The notes under the pieces were generated by a model. It worked only from the letters and a program-made list of their open reading frames with translations, ran no database searches and was not told the DNA's origin. A DNA stretch of 64,000 nucleotides from a virus. Where the stretch lies: IMG/VR virus record IMGVR_UViG_3300032579_000009, positions 1-64,000 of that record; one strand, given 5' to 3'. Below are positions 1-10,053 of this stretch, in pieces (position 1 is the first letter of the stretch; every line of letters begins with the position of its first letter). Both the position numbers and the translations under genes were made by a program.

Positions 1-3000
1 CTGGCGAACCAACAGTTGATACTCAATTGTATGAACTACGTATCCATGATGGCTCAACTCCTGGCGGGCATGTAGTACAAAGCCAAACAGGCAGTTTAGT
101 AAACGGATCGCAGTTCGCCACACTTGGCGCCACAGGTAATCTAACATTCACAGATGGTACTTATCTAACTGTAGCCAATGGAAATCTATTGGTTAACGGC
201 AACGTCATACAAGGTGGCAGTGGAGGTAATGTAGCTAACCTATGGAATCATGGACAAACAGTCAGCCTTGGTACAAATGGAATAACAACATTCCCTGGTG
301 ATATTTATTTTAATAACAACAGCGGTGTAATTGAACAAGGTGCGAATAGGCTTACGATCACTGGCAATGCTATTCAGGTTAATACTGGTGCTTACTTCAA
401 TGACGATGGTGAAGCTGCGATATTTGCTAATACATCTGTGCAAATAGCCACTGATAGTAATAGCGTTAATCCCAAAACCTGGGATTTTAGCCAAGTTGGT
501 AAACTGACATTCCCTAATGGTTCAACATTTGACGGCTATGACCTTGTTGCTTCAACAAATAGTTATATCGAGTTTGGTGGTTATACTGGCAATACTTGGT
601 TGGGCCTTGACAACAATAGTGCGTTTATCCAAACAAACTGGAACGCAGCACAAAGGCAGTGGACCTTTGACGCAACAGGCAATTTAACATTCCCAGATAA
701 TTCTGTTCAAGCTACAGCCTACAGTAACTCAGCAGTCTCTACATACTTATCTAGCACAACTACACAGACATTTGGCGGTGCAGTTAATATCGTAGGCAAC
801 TTGACTGTGCAAGGTAATCTAATACTCAACGGTAACAGTACCTTGGTATCAACTAATAACTTAATCATCAATGACAATATCATCTACATCGCCAACGCTA
901 ATCCAGGCAGTAGTTTAGATATTGGTTTTGCTGGACACTTCACAGCCAGTGGATTCTATCAACACACTGGATTAGTTCGCCAGGCCAGCACCAACACTTG
1001 GAAACTATTCAGCAACGTAGTTCCAGAACCAGGTGCTACCATTGACTTTACCAATGCCAAGTATGATGATCTACAAGTTGGTAATATCACGTCACCAACT
1101 ATCACAGCATTACAGGCCAATGCTAGTTCACAAGAAACAGAAATACAAAGTTTATTTGCCAATGCTTCAGCACAACAAACATTAATTTCTAACTTACAGG
1201 CCAATGCTAGTTCACAAGAAACAGAAATACAAAGTTTATTTGCTAACAGCTACCAACAACAGGCTTTAATTGGAAATCTACAGGCCAGTGCGTATAGTAA
1301 TGTCAACGTTGCGGCTTACTTAACAACTAACAGTTACCTAACCACAACCACAGCTAACTTAACCAACTATGCTTATGCGTCTAACGTGACTACAGCTAAC
1401 ACTGGCGTAGTAGGTTATGTCAATCAACAGGTAACAGCGGCCAACACAGCGGCTAATGCGGCTAACATAGGCATGCTGGGCTATGTCAACAGCCAATCAT
1501 TCTATAGTAATACTAAAGTTGCTACTTATTTACAATACGGCAATATCAGTAATATCAGTGTAGCTGGTAATGTCACAGCTGGTTACTTCATTGGTAATGG
1601 TGCACTCTTAACAGGTATAGCCGCAAGTAGCAGTTATAGTAATGTACAAGTAGCAACATACCTACCAACATATTCAGGTAATATTGCCAACATACGCTTA
1701 GGCGTAGCTGGGATATTGACATTCCCAGATGGCACAACGATGACTACTGCGGCTAGTGGTAGCGGAACTAACTACTCAAACGTCAACGTAGCGGCATATC
1801 TAAACACACAAGGCTATAACTTATATTCAAATGTCAACGTTGCAGCTTACCTAGCAGGTACAGTCACCGTTGGTAATTTGACTGCTACTGGTACTGTCAC
1901 AGCTAATTTATTAAACATCAACGCTAATACCATTACAGGTACCAGTGCCAATACCACTATCACTGCTGGTGTGTTTACATCAACGTTTAACAATCAAGGT
2001 AATGTGTTATTACCCAATGTAGGTGTTACAGGTAATGTAACCACAGGCGGATACTTCATTGGTAATGGTGCGCTCTTAACTGGTATTGTAGCCAGCGGCA
2101 GCACCTATGGTAATACACAGGTAGCACAATATCTACAGGTTGGTAACATTGCTAACATCTCGGTAGCAGGCAATGTAATAGCAACTTACTTTATTGGTAA
2201 CGGTAGCCAACTTACAGGATTGCCTAGCAGTTATAGTAATGTCCAAGTGGCAGCATATCTAAATACCAATAACTATAGTCCATATAGCAATGTCAATGTA
2301 GCCAACTATCTAACCACAGCCACTATTACCACAACTGGTAATATCACGGCTCAGAACATCAGTGGTAATATTTCAATCACTGGCAATGTGACAGGCACAC
2401 AATCTAATGTGACCTTACAAGCTGGCACATTTAACTCAGTGTTTAACAACCAAGGTAATGTGCTATTACCTAATGTATATGTCAGTGGTAACATCCAAAC
2501 CTCAGGTTACTTGTTTGGTAACGGTGCGTTCTTGACTGGCATTGTCACGGGTGGAGGTGGTGGCAGTAATTACGGTAACAGTAATGTAGCCGCATACTTG
2601 CCTACATACTTTGGCAACGTTGGCAATGTTAAATTTGGTACCAGCAGTATAGGATTCCCATATGGTACACAGTTCCTTGAAGTTAACAGCCTAAACAGCG
2701 AAATCTTAGTGCCATATCAGTTTACAGTTAACACCAATGGTGGTAGCGTACAGTACACATTTGGCAACAGTGGTTACCTTGGCCTACCAGGCGGTCTAGT
2801 ATTCCCAGATAGTTCACAACAGACAACTGCTTATAGTAATGCTGCTGTTCTAACATATCTGACATCAGTTAACCCAGTCCAATTAGGTTTAGGTGCTGGC
2901 GCAACCAGCCAAGGTACAGACGCTGTAGCCATTGGTCGTAGTGCAGGTAAACAACAAGGCACAGAATCTGTTGCTATTGGTGTAATCGCAGGACAAACTA

Positions 3001-5591
3001 ATCAAGGTAGCTGGGGTGTAGCAATTGGCAGCAGTGCTGGTACAAGCAATCAAGGTCAACGTGCTGTAGCTATTGGGGTCCAAGCCGCTGAAGTTACCCA
3101 AGGCGCAGGTGCAGTGGCTATTGGTGCTTATGCTGGTGATAATAACCAAGGACAATACGCAGTTGCTATTGGTACACACGCAGGTGACTCAAACCAACCA
3201 GCAAGCAGTATCATCTTAAATGCCAGCGGGTCAGCATTGAACGGCACCAACAGTGGCTTATATATCAACCCTGTGCGTAACGACCTTGCCAACGTGGCCA
3301 ATGTGGTCTACTACAACGCAGTGACCAATGAATTGACCTACGCACCTGCAGCAAGCAGTAGTTACAGTAATATTCAAGTAGCAACCTACTTACCTACATA
3401 TTCAGGTAACATCGCTAACATTACCCTAAGCCCAAGTGGAGTATTGACATTTGCAGATGGCACGACACAGACCACAGCAGGTGGCGGTGGTGGTACTAAC
3501 TACAGCAACGCCAACGTATCAAGTTACTTGATCAACAGTTCATCAGTGTTCATTGGCAACGCAGGCAATGTCAGTGTAGCTAACATTTACCCAATACAAA
3601 GTAATATCACACAGTTATTCATTGGTAACCAAACCAGCTTATCATCAGGTAACTCTAGTGTTACAACCAACACTTGGTTGCTGAATAACCTGTTCTTCAA
3701 CAGTGCGGGTAACTTGGCAGTTCGTAATACACAAGCTGGATACAACTATATCCAAATGGGTACCAATGGTATAATGTTGGGCGGTTACCTTGGTGCCAGC
3801 ACTGCTAACACAGTAGCATCAATATTCACTCCATGGATGACAGTAAACGGCTCCACAGGCCTGGTGCTAACAGGCGGCTTGACTGCAGGTGCTGCAGTAG
3901 CAGTCAACAGCGCCAGCGGCGTTACCACTAACCAAGCATCATTCCCTCTAGTCAATGCTACAGCAACATCAATACAATTTGGTGGTGCAGCGACATCGAT
4001 CACCATGGGATCTACCACAGGTACTGGTAACGTGTTCTTTGGTGGTAACGCAGTACTTCAAGCGCCTAATGCTGCCTTAGGCACTAACCTTTATCCATTG
4101 GTGCTACGACCAGCAGGTCAATACAACTATCTATCACTTTATGGTATCGTTGGCGGATATAACAGCCCTCCATACACCAGCCAGGCCTTAACTGGTGGTA
4201 ACGGTGCGGGAATGACAGCCAGTTACAGTTCAGTGGGCGGCTATGTTAGCCAAAGCTCATTGGTTGTAACTAACCCTGGTACTGGATATCGTAATGGTGA
4301 CATCCTAACCCTACCAGGCGGTGGTGGTACTACAGTCCAACTATACAATTACAATCCTGCGAAAACCAGTAACACTGCGGCGGCCAGCTACACATTTGGC
4401 TTTGATGGTAACTTGACCTTACCTGGCAACATAATATTCCCTTCTAGCTCTTATATCTATGGTGATTTCAGTAATGCCACTGTAAACAGTAGAACTGTGT
4501 TTGTTACCACTGGTAATAGTGCTACAACAGGCGTCTATGCAGTACCAAGTGGTACTGGTACTGGCGCGGCATGGCAAGCGGCTAATAGCAGTAACCTAAC
4601 AGCCGCAAGTAAGATCATGATCACTACCAATGGTAGCACTGATGTACAACTAGTATCAGGCATCAACGGCGCAGGTACATACTTGCCATTGAGCTTCTAC
4701 AACAATGGTAGTGCTCAGATGCAGTTGACTACTGCTGGTAACTTGAACATGACTGTGAACAACAGCATATCAACAAGTGGCACTGGATACTTTATTGGTA
4801 ATAGTGTAGGTACCACAGCTACCTACACTGGTAATGTTACAGCTGGTGGTATAGTTGCTACACAATATGGTAACAGCTATGGTACCACAGCTACATATAC
4901 TGGCAATATCACAGCTGGTGGCAGCAGTGGCCCACAAACACGTTTCTTATGGGATACTTGGCAGGCTAACACTACTTCAGCATTAACAGCATTTACACCA
5001 AGTGGTACCATTGGCGGCAACGCTGCTTGGGATAGCACTCAAGCATATGGTTTAAAGCTGACTCCATCATCAACTACACAGAACGGGTATATAAACTGGA
5101 ACAGTAGTAGCGTAAACTACAACTATGACATGGTTATAACAGCCAGCATAGGTGCAGGCAATGGTACTGGTGCTGACGGACAGTGGATCTATTTTGGTGC
5201 AAATGCGGTACCGCAATCCAACCCTGGAGCAAATGCATCAAATGGTGGCATTGCAGTGTTTAACCACTATTACTCAAGTGCAAATCAATTTGAAGTTTAC
5301 GTTAACGGCACACAGACTAACATTCCATTTATATTAGAAGGCAGTGGCACTTATAATCCAAGCGGCATTACTGTTTGGAATAGTTCTTACACAAGTTTCT
5401 ATAACTTGACATTGAAAATACGTAAGATACAAAACGGTAACCGTATGATGGAAGTGTACCTAAATGAAGCATACCAAGGCGCTGTGAATATTGGCTCGTG
5501 GACTCCGGCGGGCAACAACTTTGGTGTGGCAGCATACACTGGTGGTAGCACAGCTAATAACTGGGTGCGTCAATTGAGAATAGACTGGTAA
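1..5591 (+). CDS. Giant repetitive tail-fibre/adhesin protein, 5' end outside the window
   Basis: The frame is open from base 3 with no stop upstream, so the first visible start (TTG at 27) is probably internal and the gene begins before the window. At least 1862 residues are visible. The start has a LRIHDGSTPGG segment like the N-terminal region of the fibre at 35451. The body repeats YSNVxVAxYL about 13 times, GNGALLTGI-like four times and FPDGTTQTTA-like several times. A heptad-like stretch lies at nt 1105-1290. Around nt 2915-3200 there are six VAIG..AG repeats like the head repeats of YadA-type trimeric adhesins. The C-terminal 200 residues look like a concanavalin A/LamG-type lectin fold. 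This is a virion surface fibre, probably trimeric and host-binding. It is followed 3 nt later by another LamG-like gene. Confidence 0.8.
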   Translation, partial: GEPTVDTQLYELRIHDGSTPGGHVVQSQTGSLVNGSQFATLGATGNLTFTDGTYLTVANGNLLVNGNVIQGGSGGNVANLWNHGQTVSLGTNGITTFPGDIYFNNNSGVIEQGANRLTITGNAIQVNTGAYFNDDGEAAIFANTSVQIATDSNSVNPKTWDFSQVGKLTFPNGSTFDGYDLVASTNSYIEFGGYTGNTWLGLDNNSAFIQTNWNAAQRQWTFDATGNLTFPDNSVQATAYSNSAVSTYLSSTTTQTFGGAVNIVGNLTVQGNLILNGNSTLVSTNNLIINDNIIYIANANPGSSLDIGFAGHFTASGFYQHTGLVRQASTNTWKLFSNVVPEPGATIDFTNAKYDDLQVGNITSPTITALQANASSQETEIQSLFANASAQQTLISNLQANASSQETEIQSLFANSYQQQALIGNLQASAYSNVNVAAYLTTNSYLTTTTANLTNYAYASNVTTANTGVVGYVNQQVTAANTAANAANIGMLGYVNSQSFYSNTKVATYLQYGNISNISVAGNVTAGYFIGNGALLTGIAASSSYSNVQVATYLPTYSGNIANIRLGVAGILTFPDGTTMTTAASGSGTNYSNVNVAAYLNTQGYNLYSNVNVAAYLAGTVTVGNLTATGTVTANLLNINANTITGTSANTTITAGVFTSTFNNQGNVLLPNVGVTGNVTTGGYFIGNGALLTGIVASGSTYGNTQVAQYLQVGNIANISVAGNVIATYFIGNGSQLTGLPSSYSNVQVAAYLNTNNYSPYSNVNVANYLTTATITTTGNITAQNISGNISITGNVTGTQSNVTLQAGTFNSVFNNQGNVLLPNVYVSGNIQTSGYLFGNGAFLTGIVTGGGGGSNYGNSNVAAYLPTYFGNVGNVKFGTSSIGFPYGTQFLEVNSLNSEILVPYQFTVNTNGGSVQYTFGNSGYLGLPGGLVFPDSSQQTTAYSNAAVLTYLTSVNPVQLGLGAGATSQGTDAVAIGRSAGKQQGTESVAIGVIAGQTNQGSWGVAIGSSAGTSNQGQRAVAIGVQAAEVTQGAGAVAIGAYAGDNNQGQYAVAIGTHAGDSNQPASSIILNASGSALNGTNSGLYINPVRNDLANVANVVYYNAVTNELTYAPAASSSYSNIQVATYLPTYSGNIANITLSPSGVLTFADGTTQTTAGGGGGTNYSNANVSSYLINSSSVFIGNAGNVSVANIYPIQSNITQLFIGNQTSLSSGNSSVTTNTWLLNNLFFNSAGNLAVRNTQAGYNYIQMGTNGIMLGGYLGASTANTVASIFTPWMTVNGSTGLVLTGGLTAGAAVAVNSASGVTTNQASFPLVNATATSIQFGGAATSITMGSTTGTGNVFFGGNAVLQAPNAALGTNLYPLVLRPAGQYNYLSLYGIVGGYNSPPYTSQALTGGNGAGMTASYSSVGGYVSQSSLVVTNPGTGYRNGDILTLPGGGGTTVQLYNYNPAKTSNTAAASYTFGFDGNLTLPGNIIFPSSSYIYGDFSNATVNSRTVFVTTGNSATTGVYAVPSGTGTGAAWQAANSSNLTAASKIMITTNGSTDVQLVSGINGAGTYLPLSFYNNGSAQMQLTTAGNLNMTVNNSISTSGTGYFIGNSVGTTATYTGNVTAGGIVATQYGNSYGTTATYTGNITAGGSSGPQTRFLWDTWQANTTSALTAFTPSGTIGGNAAWDSTQAYGLKLTPSSTTQNGYINWNSSSVNYNYDMVITASIGAGNGTGADGQWIYFGANAVPQSNPGANASNGGIAVFNHYYSSANQFEVYVNGTQTNIPFILEGSGTYNPSGITVWNSSYTSFYNLTLKIRKIQNGNRMMEVYLNEAYQGAVNIGSWTPAGNNFGVAAYTGGSTANNWVRQLRIDW
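1110..1243 (+). repeat. 50-nt perfect direct repeat inside the fibre gene
   Basis: Bases 1110-1159 are repeated exactly at 1194-1243, an 84-nt (28-codon) period. The repeat encodes a coiled-coil-like segment with Q and S rich heptads. It keeps the frame, so unequal recombination could lengthen or shorten the fibre. Confidence 0.85.
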
Positions 5592-5594
5592 ATT

Positions 5595-6281
5595 ATGTAT
5601 ATTAATGGCGTAAATATCCAAGGTTTAAATTTCCTTCCACCAGCTGGTTTACAAGGCAGCCTCAGTTTCGCTGGTGGTGCTAGTGGTACTAATCAATTGG
5701 TACTCAGTCCTGGAGTTACTATTGGAGCAGGATCATACACCATTGAAGGATGGTTCCAACTACCTAACTTTACTTCAGCCTACGGTATCGTTGGTGCTAC
5801 ATCTACAAATGGATTTACTTTAATTGTTTCTAGTTCAACGATATTTACCACAGACAAATACGGTGGTGGTGGTCAGTTCAGCTACACAGTGCCCACTATG
5901 ACGGCTAACAAGTGGTATTATTTTGCCTTGACAAGGAACGGCACAACTGAAGCATTATTCCTTGGTAACACAGCTGGTGGTACCGCTACCAGAGCTGGTG
6001 CTACCCAGACTAACTCGCTGAACTATGCTGCCGCTAGTCCTTGGATTGGATCATATTATGGAGCAAGTTGGCCAGGACTTATGACCAATCTTCGCATTGT
6101 AGTTGGCAGTAATGTCTACGATCCTACGCAGACATCGATCTCAGTGCCTAATCAAGAACTCACAGCTATAGCCAATACCAAATATCTCATGCTAGGTGGT
6201 AACGTGACATTGGACACAAGTGCTACACAGACCATAACAGTCACTGGTACAGTAACATTGAGCTCAACCAAACCATTCTAA
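5595..6281 (+). CDS. LamG/concanavalin A-like lectin-domain protein
   Basis: This 228-residue beta-rich protein contains the LamG_3-type pattern SYTIEGWFQLP, then NKWYYFALTRNG, then a central ITNLRI-like strand (MTNLRIVVGSNVYDPT). Such domains bind sugars or act as trimerising tips in phage fibres. It starts 3 nt after the giant fibre stop, with the neighbouring LamG gene 9 nt downstream, so the three form one tail-fibre transcription unit. It is probably a fibre tip or accessory adhesin. The binding partner cannot be seen from sequence. Confidence 0.65.
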   Translation: MYINGVNIQGLNFLPPAGLQGSLSFAGGASGTNQLVLSPGVTIGAGSYTIEGWFQLPNFTSAYGIVGATSTNGFTLIVSSSTIFTTDKYGGGGQFSYTVPTMTANKWYYFALTRNGTTEALFLGNTAGGTATRAGATQTNSLNYAAASPWIGSYYGASWPGLMTNLRIVVGSNVYDPTQTSISVPNQELTAIANTKYLMLGGNVTLDTSATQTITVTGTVTLSSTKPF

Positions 6282-6290
6282 GGATCAGAT

Positions 6291-7001
6291 ATGATAATAC
6301 AGGGTGTAACACTCAAAGGCACTTACGTAGTTGATAGTTTACCTTATGTCACTGCCAACCTTGTGTTAAACCTAGACGCTGGATTGACATCAAGTTTCTC
6401 TGGCAACACCACTTGGCGTGATACTGCTAACGGCTTATCATTTACCCTAAGCGGTAGTCCTACATTCAGCAGCAACAATGGTGGATACCTAAACTTTGTG
6501 CCTGGCAGCAGTCAATATGCTTACAGCCCAAATCAGAGCTTTGGTAATCTGTCACGCTGGACTGTAGAAACCTGGCACTACTACACTGGCACTAACACGG
6601 GAGCAGATCCTTGTATACTCACAGAACAATATCCTGGGGTTACTAGTAGGATTAACTTTAGCCTTGGTGTTGATGTTTCTGGTGGCTTACAAAATGGATT
6701 CTGGGATGGTACCTGGCATGCTACTCCAGCTTATTCATTGACATCAAATGCTTGGTATCACATCGTGGGTACCTATGATGGCACAACAGTTAAACTGTTC
6801 GTAAATAATACGCAGGTTAGCACCCTTGGCTACACGGGTTCATCTACCAGTTCACAAGCTGGTATTGTGTTGATGCGGCGTTGGGACCTTGGTGACTATT
6901 GGGGTGGCGGATTGGGTGTTGTCCGTATTTACAACACTGCCTTTGGTAATACACAGATCAATCAAAACTATCAAGCAGTTCGTTCAAGGTTTGGAATATA
7001 G
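6291..7001 (+). CDS. LamG/concanavalin A-like lectin-domain protein
   Basis: This 236-residue protein has the LamG_3 signature: a strand with WTVETWHYY, then NAWYHIVGTYDGTTVKLFVNN, then a GVVRIYNTAFGNTQI strand ending near the C-terminus. The layout matches lectin-like modules of phage fibres and neck proteins. It is the last gene of the fibre block; a sigma70-like promoter for the primase follows at once. A role in receptor binding is inference from domain and position. Confidence 0.65.
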   Translation: MIIQGVTLKGTYVVDSLPYVTANLVLNLDAGLTSSFSGNTTWRDTANGLSFTLSGSPTFSSNNGGYLNFVPGSSQYAYSPNQSFGNLSRWTVETWHYYTGTNTGADPCILTEQYPGVTSRINFSLGVDVSGGLQNGFWDGTWHATPAYSLTSNAWYHIVGTYDGTTVKLFVNNTQVSTLGYTGSSTSSQAGIVLMRRWDLGDYWGGGLGVVRIYNTAFGNTQINQNYQAVRSRFGI

Positions 7002-7002
7002 G

Positions 7003-7031
7003 TTGATCTAACCAAAAAATCAGTGTATAAT
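7003..7031 (+). promoter_or_regulatory. Sigma70-like promoter before primase
   Basis: TTGATC (7003-7008) and TATAAT (7026-7031) are 17 nt apart. The primase ATG at 7039 is 7 nt beyond the -10 box, so the transcript would have almost no leader. Confidence 0.7.
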
Positions 7032-7038
7032 ATAGTAT

Positions 7039-8067
7039 ATGCTGAATATCATAAGCGACTTCATAAAATCAATCTTACCAGCTAAGAAGAAAACTACTCC
7101 TAGTGGGTGGACTAGCTTTAATGCGCCCTGTTGTCATCATAATGGCGAAAGTGCAGATACTCGTGGCCGTGGTGGATTGACTGCTAACGCAGATGGATCA
7201 GTCAGCTATCATTGTTTTAACTGTAACTTCAAAGCATCATATCAACCAGGCAGACATTTAACATTCAAATTTCGTAAGTTACTAAAATGGTTGGGTGCAG
7301 ATGACACCAACATTAAACGATTGGTTATTGAAGCAATACGTATCCGTGAATTAGTCGCACCAGAAGAGGTTAAAGCTGAAGCTGAAGAAAAAGTTGAGTT
7401 TAAACATCGTGACTTACCGGAAGGTGCTATTAGTTTCCAACAACTACTTACATTTCACTTGTTAGATGATTTACGTAATGTTCCGCCATTACTAAATTCA
7501 GCAGTTGATTATGTTACTGCTCGTAAAATTGACACACAAAAATATGAATTTTATTGGACTGATTCAACAGAACACAGCCTACATCAGCGTGTGATTATTC
7601 CTTGCGTTTGGCAAGGTAAAACCATTGGCTATACCAGTCGTGCTTTTGTTGATGGCGTTAAGCCAAAATACTACAGTCATTATGAACCTAACTTTGTGTT
7701 TAATACAAACGCCCAACAACCAGACAGCAAGTTTGTCATAGTCTGTGAAGGGCCATTTGATGCTATGAGCATAGATGGTGTAGCAGTGTTGAACAATGAG
7801 TGTAATGAAACTCAAGCAGACATCATTGAAAGCCTGGGCAAGGAAGTCATAGTAGTAGCTGATCGTGACCGGGCAGGTGCTAAAATGATTAACAATGCTA
7901 TAGAGTATGGATGGAGTGTTAGTTTCCCAGTGTGGTTAGAAACATGTAAGGATATAAATGAAGCAGTGGTAAAATATGGCAAGTTGTTTGTGTTGAAAAC
8001 TATCATAGACAGCAAAGAAACAAGCAAACTCAAGATTGAATTAATGAAAAAGAAACTGTATAATTAA
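7039..8067 (+). CDS. DNA primase, T4 gp61-like (CHC2 zinc finger and Toprim)
   Basis: This 342-residue protein makes RNA primers at the replication fork with the helicase encoded next. A zinc-binding set C31-x2-H34 and C59-x2-C62 lies near the N-terminus, as in CHC2-type primases. The Toprim catalytic set is visible as E237 in VIVCEGPFDA and D275-x-D277 in VADRDRAG. The length fits T4 gp61. The helicase gene starts 4 nt after its stop, so the two are co-transcribed. The ATG follows a sigma70-like -10 box closely and no Shine-Dalgarno is obvious, so the mRNA may be leaderless. Confidence 0.9.
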   Translation: MLNIISDFIKSILPAKKKTTPSGWTSFNAPCCHHNGESADTRGRGGLTANADGSVSYHCFNCNFKASYQPGRHLTFKFRKLLKWLGADDTNIKRLVIEAIRIRELVAPEEVKAEAEEKVEFKHRDLPEGAISFQQLLTFHLLDDLRNVPPLLNSAVDYVTARKIDTQKYEFYWTDSTEHSLHQRVIIPCVWQGKTIGYTSRAFVDGVKPKYYSHYEPNFVFNTNAQQPDSKFVIVCEGPFDAMSIDGVAVLNNECNETQADIIESLGKEVIVVADRDRAGAKMINNAIEYGWSVSFPVWLETCKDINEAVVKYGKLFVLKTIIDSKETSKLKIELMKKKLYN

Positions 8068-8071
8068 TATT

Positions 8072-9466
8072 ATGAGCACAAAAGACTATTCACTAGATTT
8101 ACAAAAACTTTTTATTGAAATGATGTTGCAGGATGCACAAAGCTATGTGCGTGTGCAGAATATCTATAATCCAGAAAACTTTGATCGTAGTCTTAAAGAT
8201 GTTGCTAAGTTTATTAAAGAACACAGTGACAATCACAAGACTCTGCCTACTATTGAGCAGGTCAAGGCAGTTACAGGAACAGAGTTAAAACACGTACCAG
8301 ATCTAACAGAAGACCACTATAATTGGTTTATGACAGAGTTTGAAGGCTTTACTAAACGTCAAGAACTTGAACGTGCTATTCTTAAAGCCGCAGACATGTT
8401 GGAAAAGGGTGACTACAATCCTGTAGAAAAACTAATCAAAGATGCAGTACAGATTAGTCTTACTAAAGACATGGGTACTGATTACTTTGCAGATCCTAAA
8501 CAGCGTATTGAAAAATATTATAACAGTGGCGGTCAAGTATCAACAGGTTGGCCACAACTTGATAGACTGCTATATGGCGGATTTAGTCGCGGTGAACTAA
8601 ACATCTTTGCTGGTGGATCTGGATCAGGCAAATCACTTGTTATGATGAACTTGGCTTTGAGTTGGTTACAAGCAGGCCTAAGTGGTGTGTATGTAAGTCT
8701 GGAGTTGAGTGAAGAACTTTGCGCACTTAGAACAGATGCTATGCTAACTGGGATGGGCACAAAAGATATTCGCAAAGACATTGATACAACTACAATGAAA
8801 GTGCGGTTGGTTAGTAAGAAAGCAGGTAACTATCAAATCAAAGGCTTCCCAGCACAGTCAAACGTTAACGACATTAGAGCATATTTAAAAGAGTATCAAA
8901 TCCAAACAGGACGCAAAGTAGACTTTGTTATGGTAGACTATTTGGATTTAGTCATGCCTGTAAGTGCAAAAGTTAGCCCAAATGATTTGTTTGTTAAAGA
9001 CAAGTATGTGTCAGAAGAACTGCGTAACTTGGCTAAAGAACTAGGTGTACTATTTGTTACAGCGTCACAGTTAAATCGCGGTGCGGTTGAGGAAATTGAA
9101 TTTGACCATAGTCATATTGCTGGTGGATTATCAAAAATTAACACAGCAGATAATGTATTTGGTATCTTTACAAGTCGTGCTATGCGTGAGCGTGGACGTT
9201 ATCAAATACAGTGTATGAAGTCACGTAGTTCAACTGGTGTAGGACAAAAGATTGACCTAGACTACGACATTGATACAATGCGCATCACAGACCCAGGTGA
9301 AGAAGCACAAGAAAGTGGCCTGCGTGGTGCGGGTACTACTAACATTCTGAGCCAAATCAAAACTGGTAGCAGTGTAAGTCCCGCAGAAGATCACCCTAAG
9401 ATCAATGCCACGGTAGACAGTAGTAAATTAAAGAGCATGCTGGCAGGTCTTAAGAGTGCAGAATAA
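8072..9466 (+). CDS. Replicative DNA helicase, T4 gp41/DnaB-like
   Basis: This 464-residue RecA-fold helicase has a Walker A at residues 181-188 (GGSGSGKS), a Walker B ending in D289 (DFVMVDYLDL), and the SxLELS and ASQLNRG segments typical of the DnaB/gp41 family. It should form a hexamer that unwinds DNA on the lagging strand and binds the primase. Its stop codon overlaps the next ATG by one base (TAATG), which indicates translational coupling to the following oxygenase-like gene. Confidence 0.92.
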   Translation: MSTKDYSLDLQKLFIEMMLQDAQSYVRVQNIYNPENFDRSLKDVAKFIKEHSDNHKTLPTIEQVKAVTGTELKHVPDLTEDHYNWFMTEFEGFTKRQELERAILKAADMLEKGDYNPVEKLIKDAVQISLTKDMGTDYFADPKQRIEKYYNSGGQVSTGWPQLDRLLYGGFSRGELNIFAGGSGSGKSLVMMNLALSWLQAGLSGVYVSLELSEELCALRTDAMLTGMGTKDIRKDIDTTTMKVRLVSKKAGNYQIKGFPAQSNVNDIRAYLKEYQIQTGRKVDFVMVDYLDLVMPVSAKVSPNDLFVKDKYVSEELRNLAKELGVLFVTASQLNRGAVEEIEFDHSHIAGGLSKINTADNVFGIFTSRAMRERGRYQIQCMKSRSSTGVGQKIDLDYDIDTMRITDPGEEAQESGLRGAGTTNILSQIKTGSSVSPAEDHPKINATVDSSKLKSMLAGLKSAE

Positions 9467-10053
9467 TGCTGTTGGATTTTAAATTAATCACTGACAGTAC
9501 TAGTTACTCTTTAGACCGACTATCAAAAATAGATTCTACAGCTTGTCCTCATTTGTTTTTTCTTAAAGATTTTATTAATCCTGATCTATTAGTTAAACTG
9601 TTAGACTACATAACAACAGAAGAAATAGTTTGGACCAAGGAACTAAAACAAGAATATAATAATAGATTGAAATTAAATTGGATACCTGAATCAGTCATTG
9701 AAGAAACACACATAGTATTAGACAATCTTACTGCTGATTTAAATCAAAGATTTAATAGAACTAATAAATTTCTTGGCCTATCTATATGGAAAGATCAAGA
9801 AGGGTATACTATTAGTATGCATGAAAAAGACAATAGCATTATTGACGTTGCTGTACAAATTTATCTATCAGAATCAACTGTTGATCTAGCAACTAAATTT
9901 TTAGTTAATGGCACAATCCTATCAACAGACTACAAAGAAAATTATGGATATCTAGTAGATAATAGTGTTGGAGTACCGCACTACATGAATACTCCTGTTC
10001 CCGCAGATCATATTAGATATTCGTTATATGCTATGTGGGGACACAGCGGATAG
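9466..10053 (+). CDS. Putative 2OG-Fe(II) oxygenase-like protein
   Basis: This is a 195-residue protein. The segment from SIWKDQEGYTISMHEKD through VQIYLS, followed later by GVPHYMN and RYSLYAMW, follows the order seen in small phage 2-oxoglutarate/Fe(II) oxygenases: His..Asp, then a distal His, then Arg. The first ligand pair is spaced H-E-K-D rather than the canonical HxD, so activity is uncertain. It overlaps the helicase stop by 1 nt and its 3' end overlaps the convergent minus-strand gene by 30 nt. The substrate is unknown. Confidence 0.45.
   Translation: MLLDFKLITDSTSYSLDRLSKIDSTACPHLFFLKDFINPDLLVKLLDYITTEEIVWTKELKQEYNNRLKLNWIPESVIEETHIVLDNLTADLNQRFNRTNKFLGLSIWKDQEGYTISMHEKDNSIIDVAVQIYLSESTVDLATKFLVNGTILSTDYKENYGYLVDNSVGVPHYMNTPVPADHIRYSLYAMWGHSG

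Noticed and set aside
600-5500. Repeats in the fibre gene as a CRISPR or satellite array
   Set aside because: They are in-frame protein repeats with drifting codons and no spacer structure.
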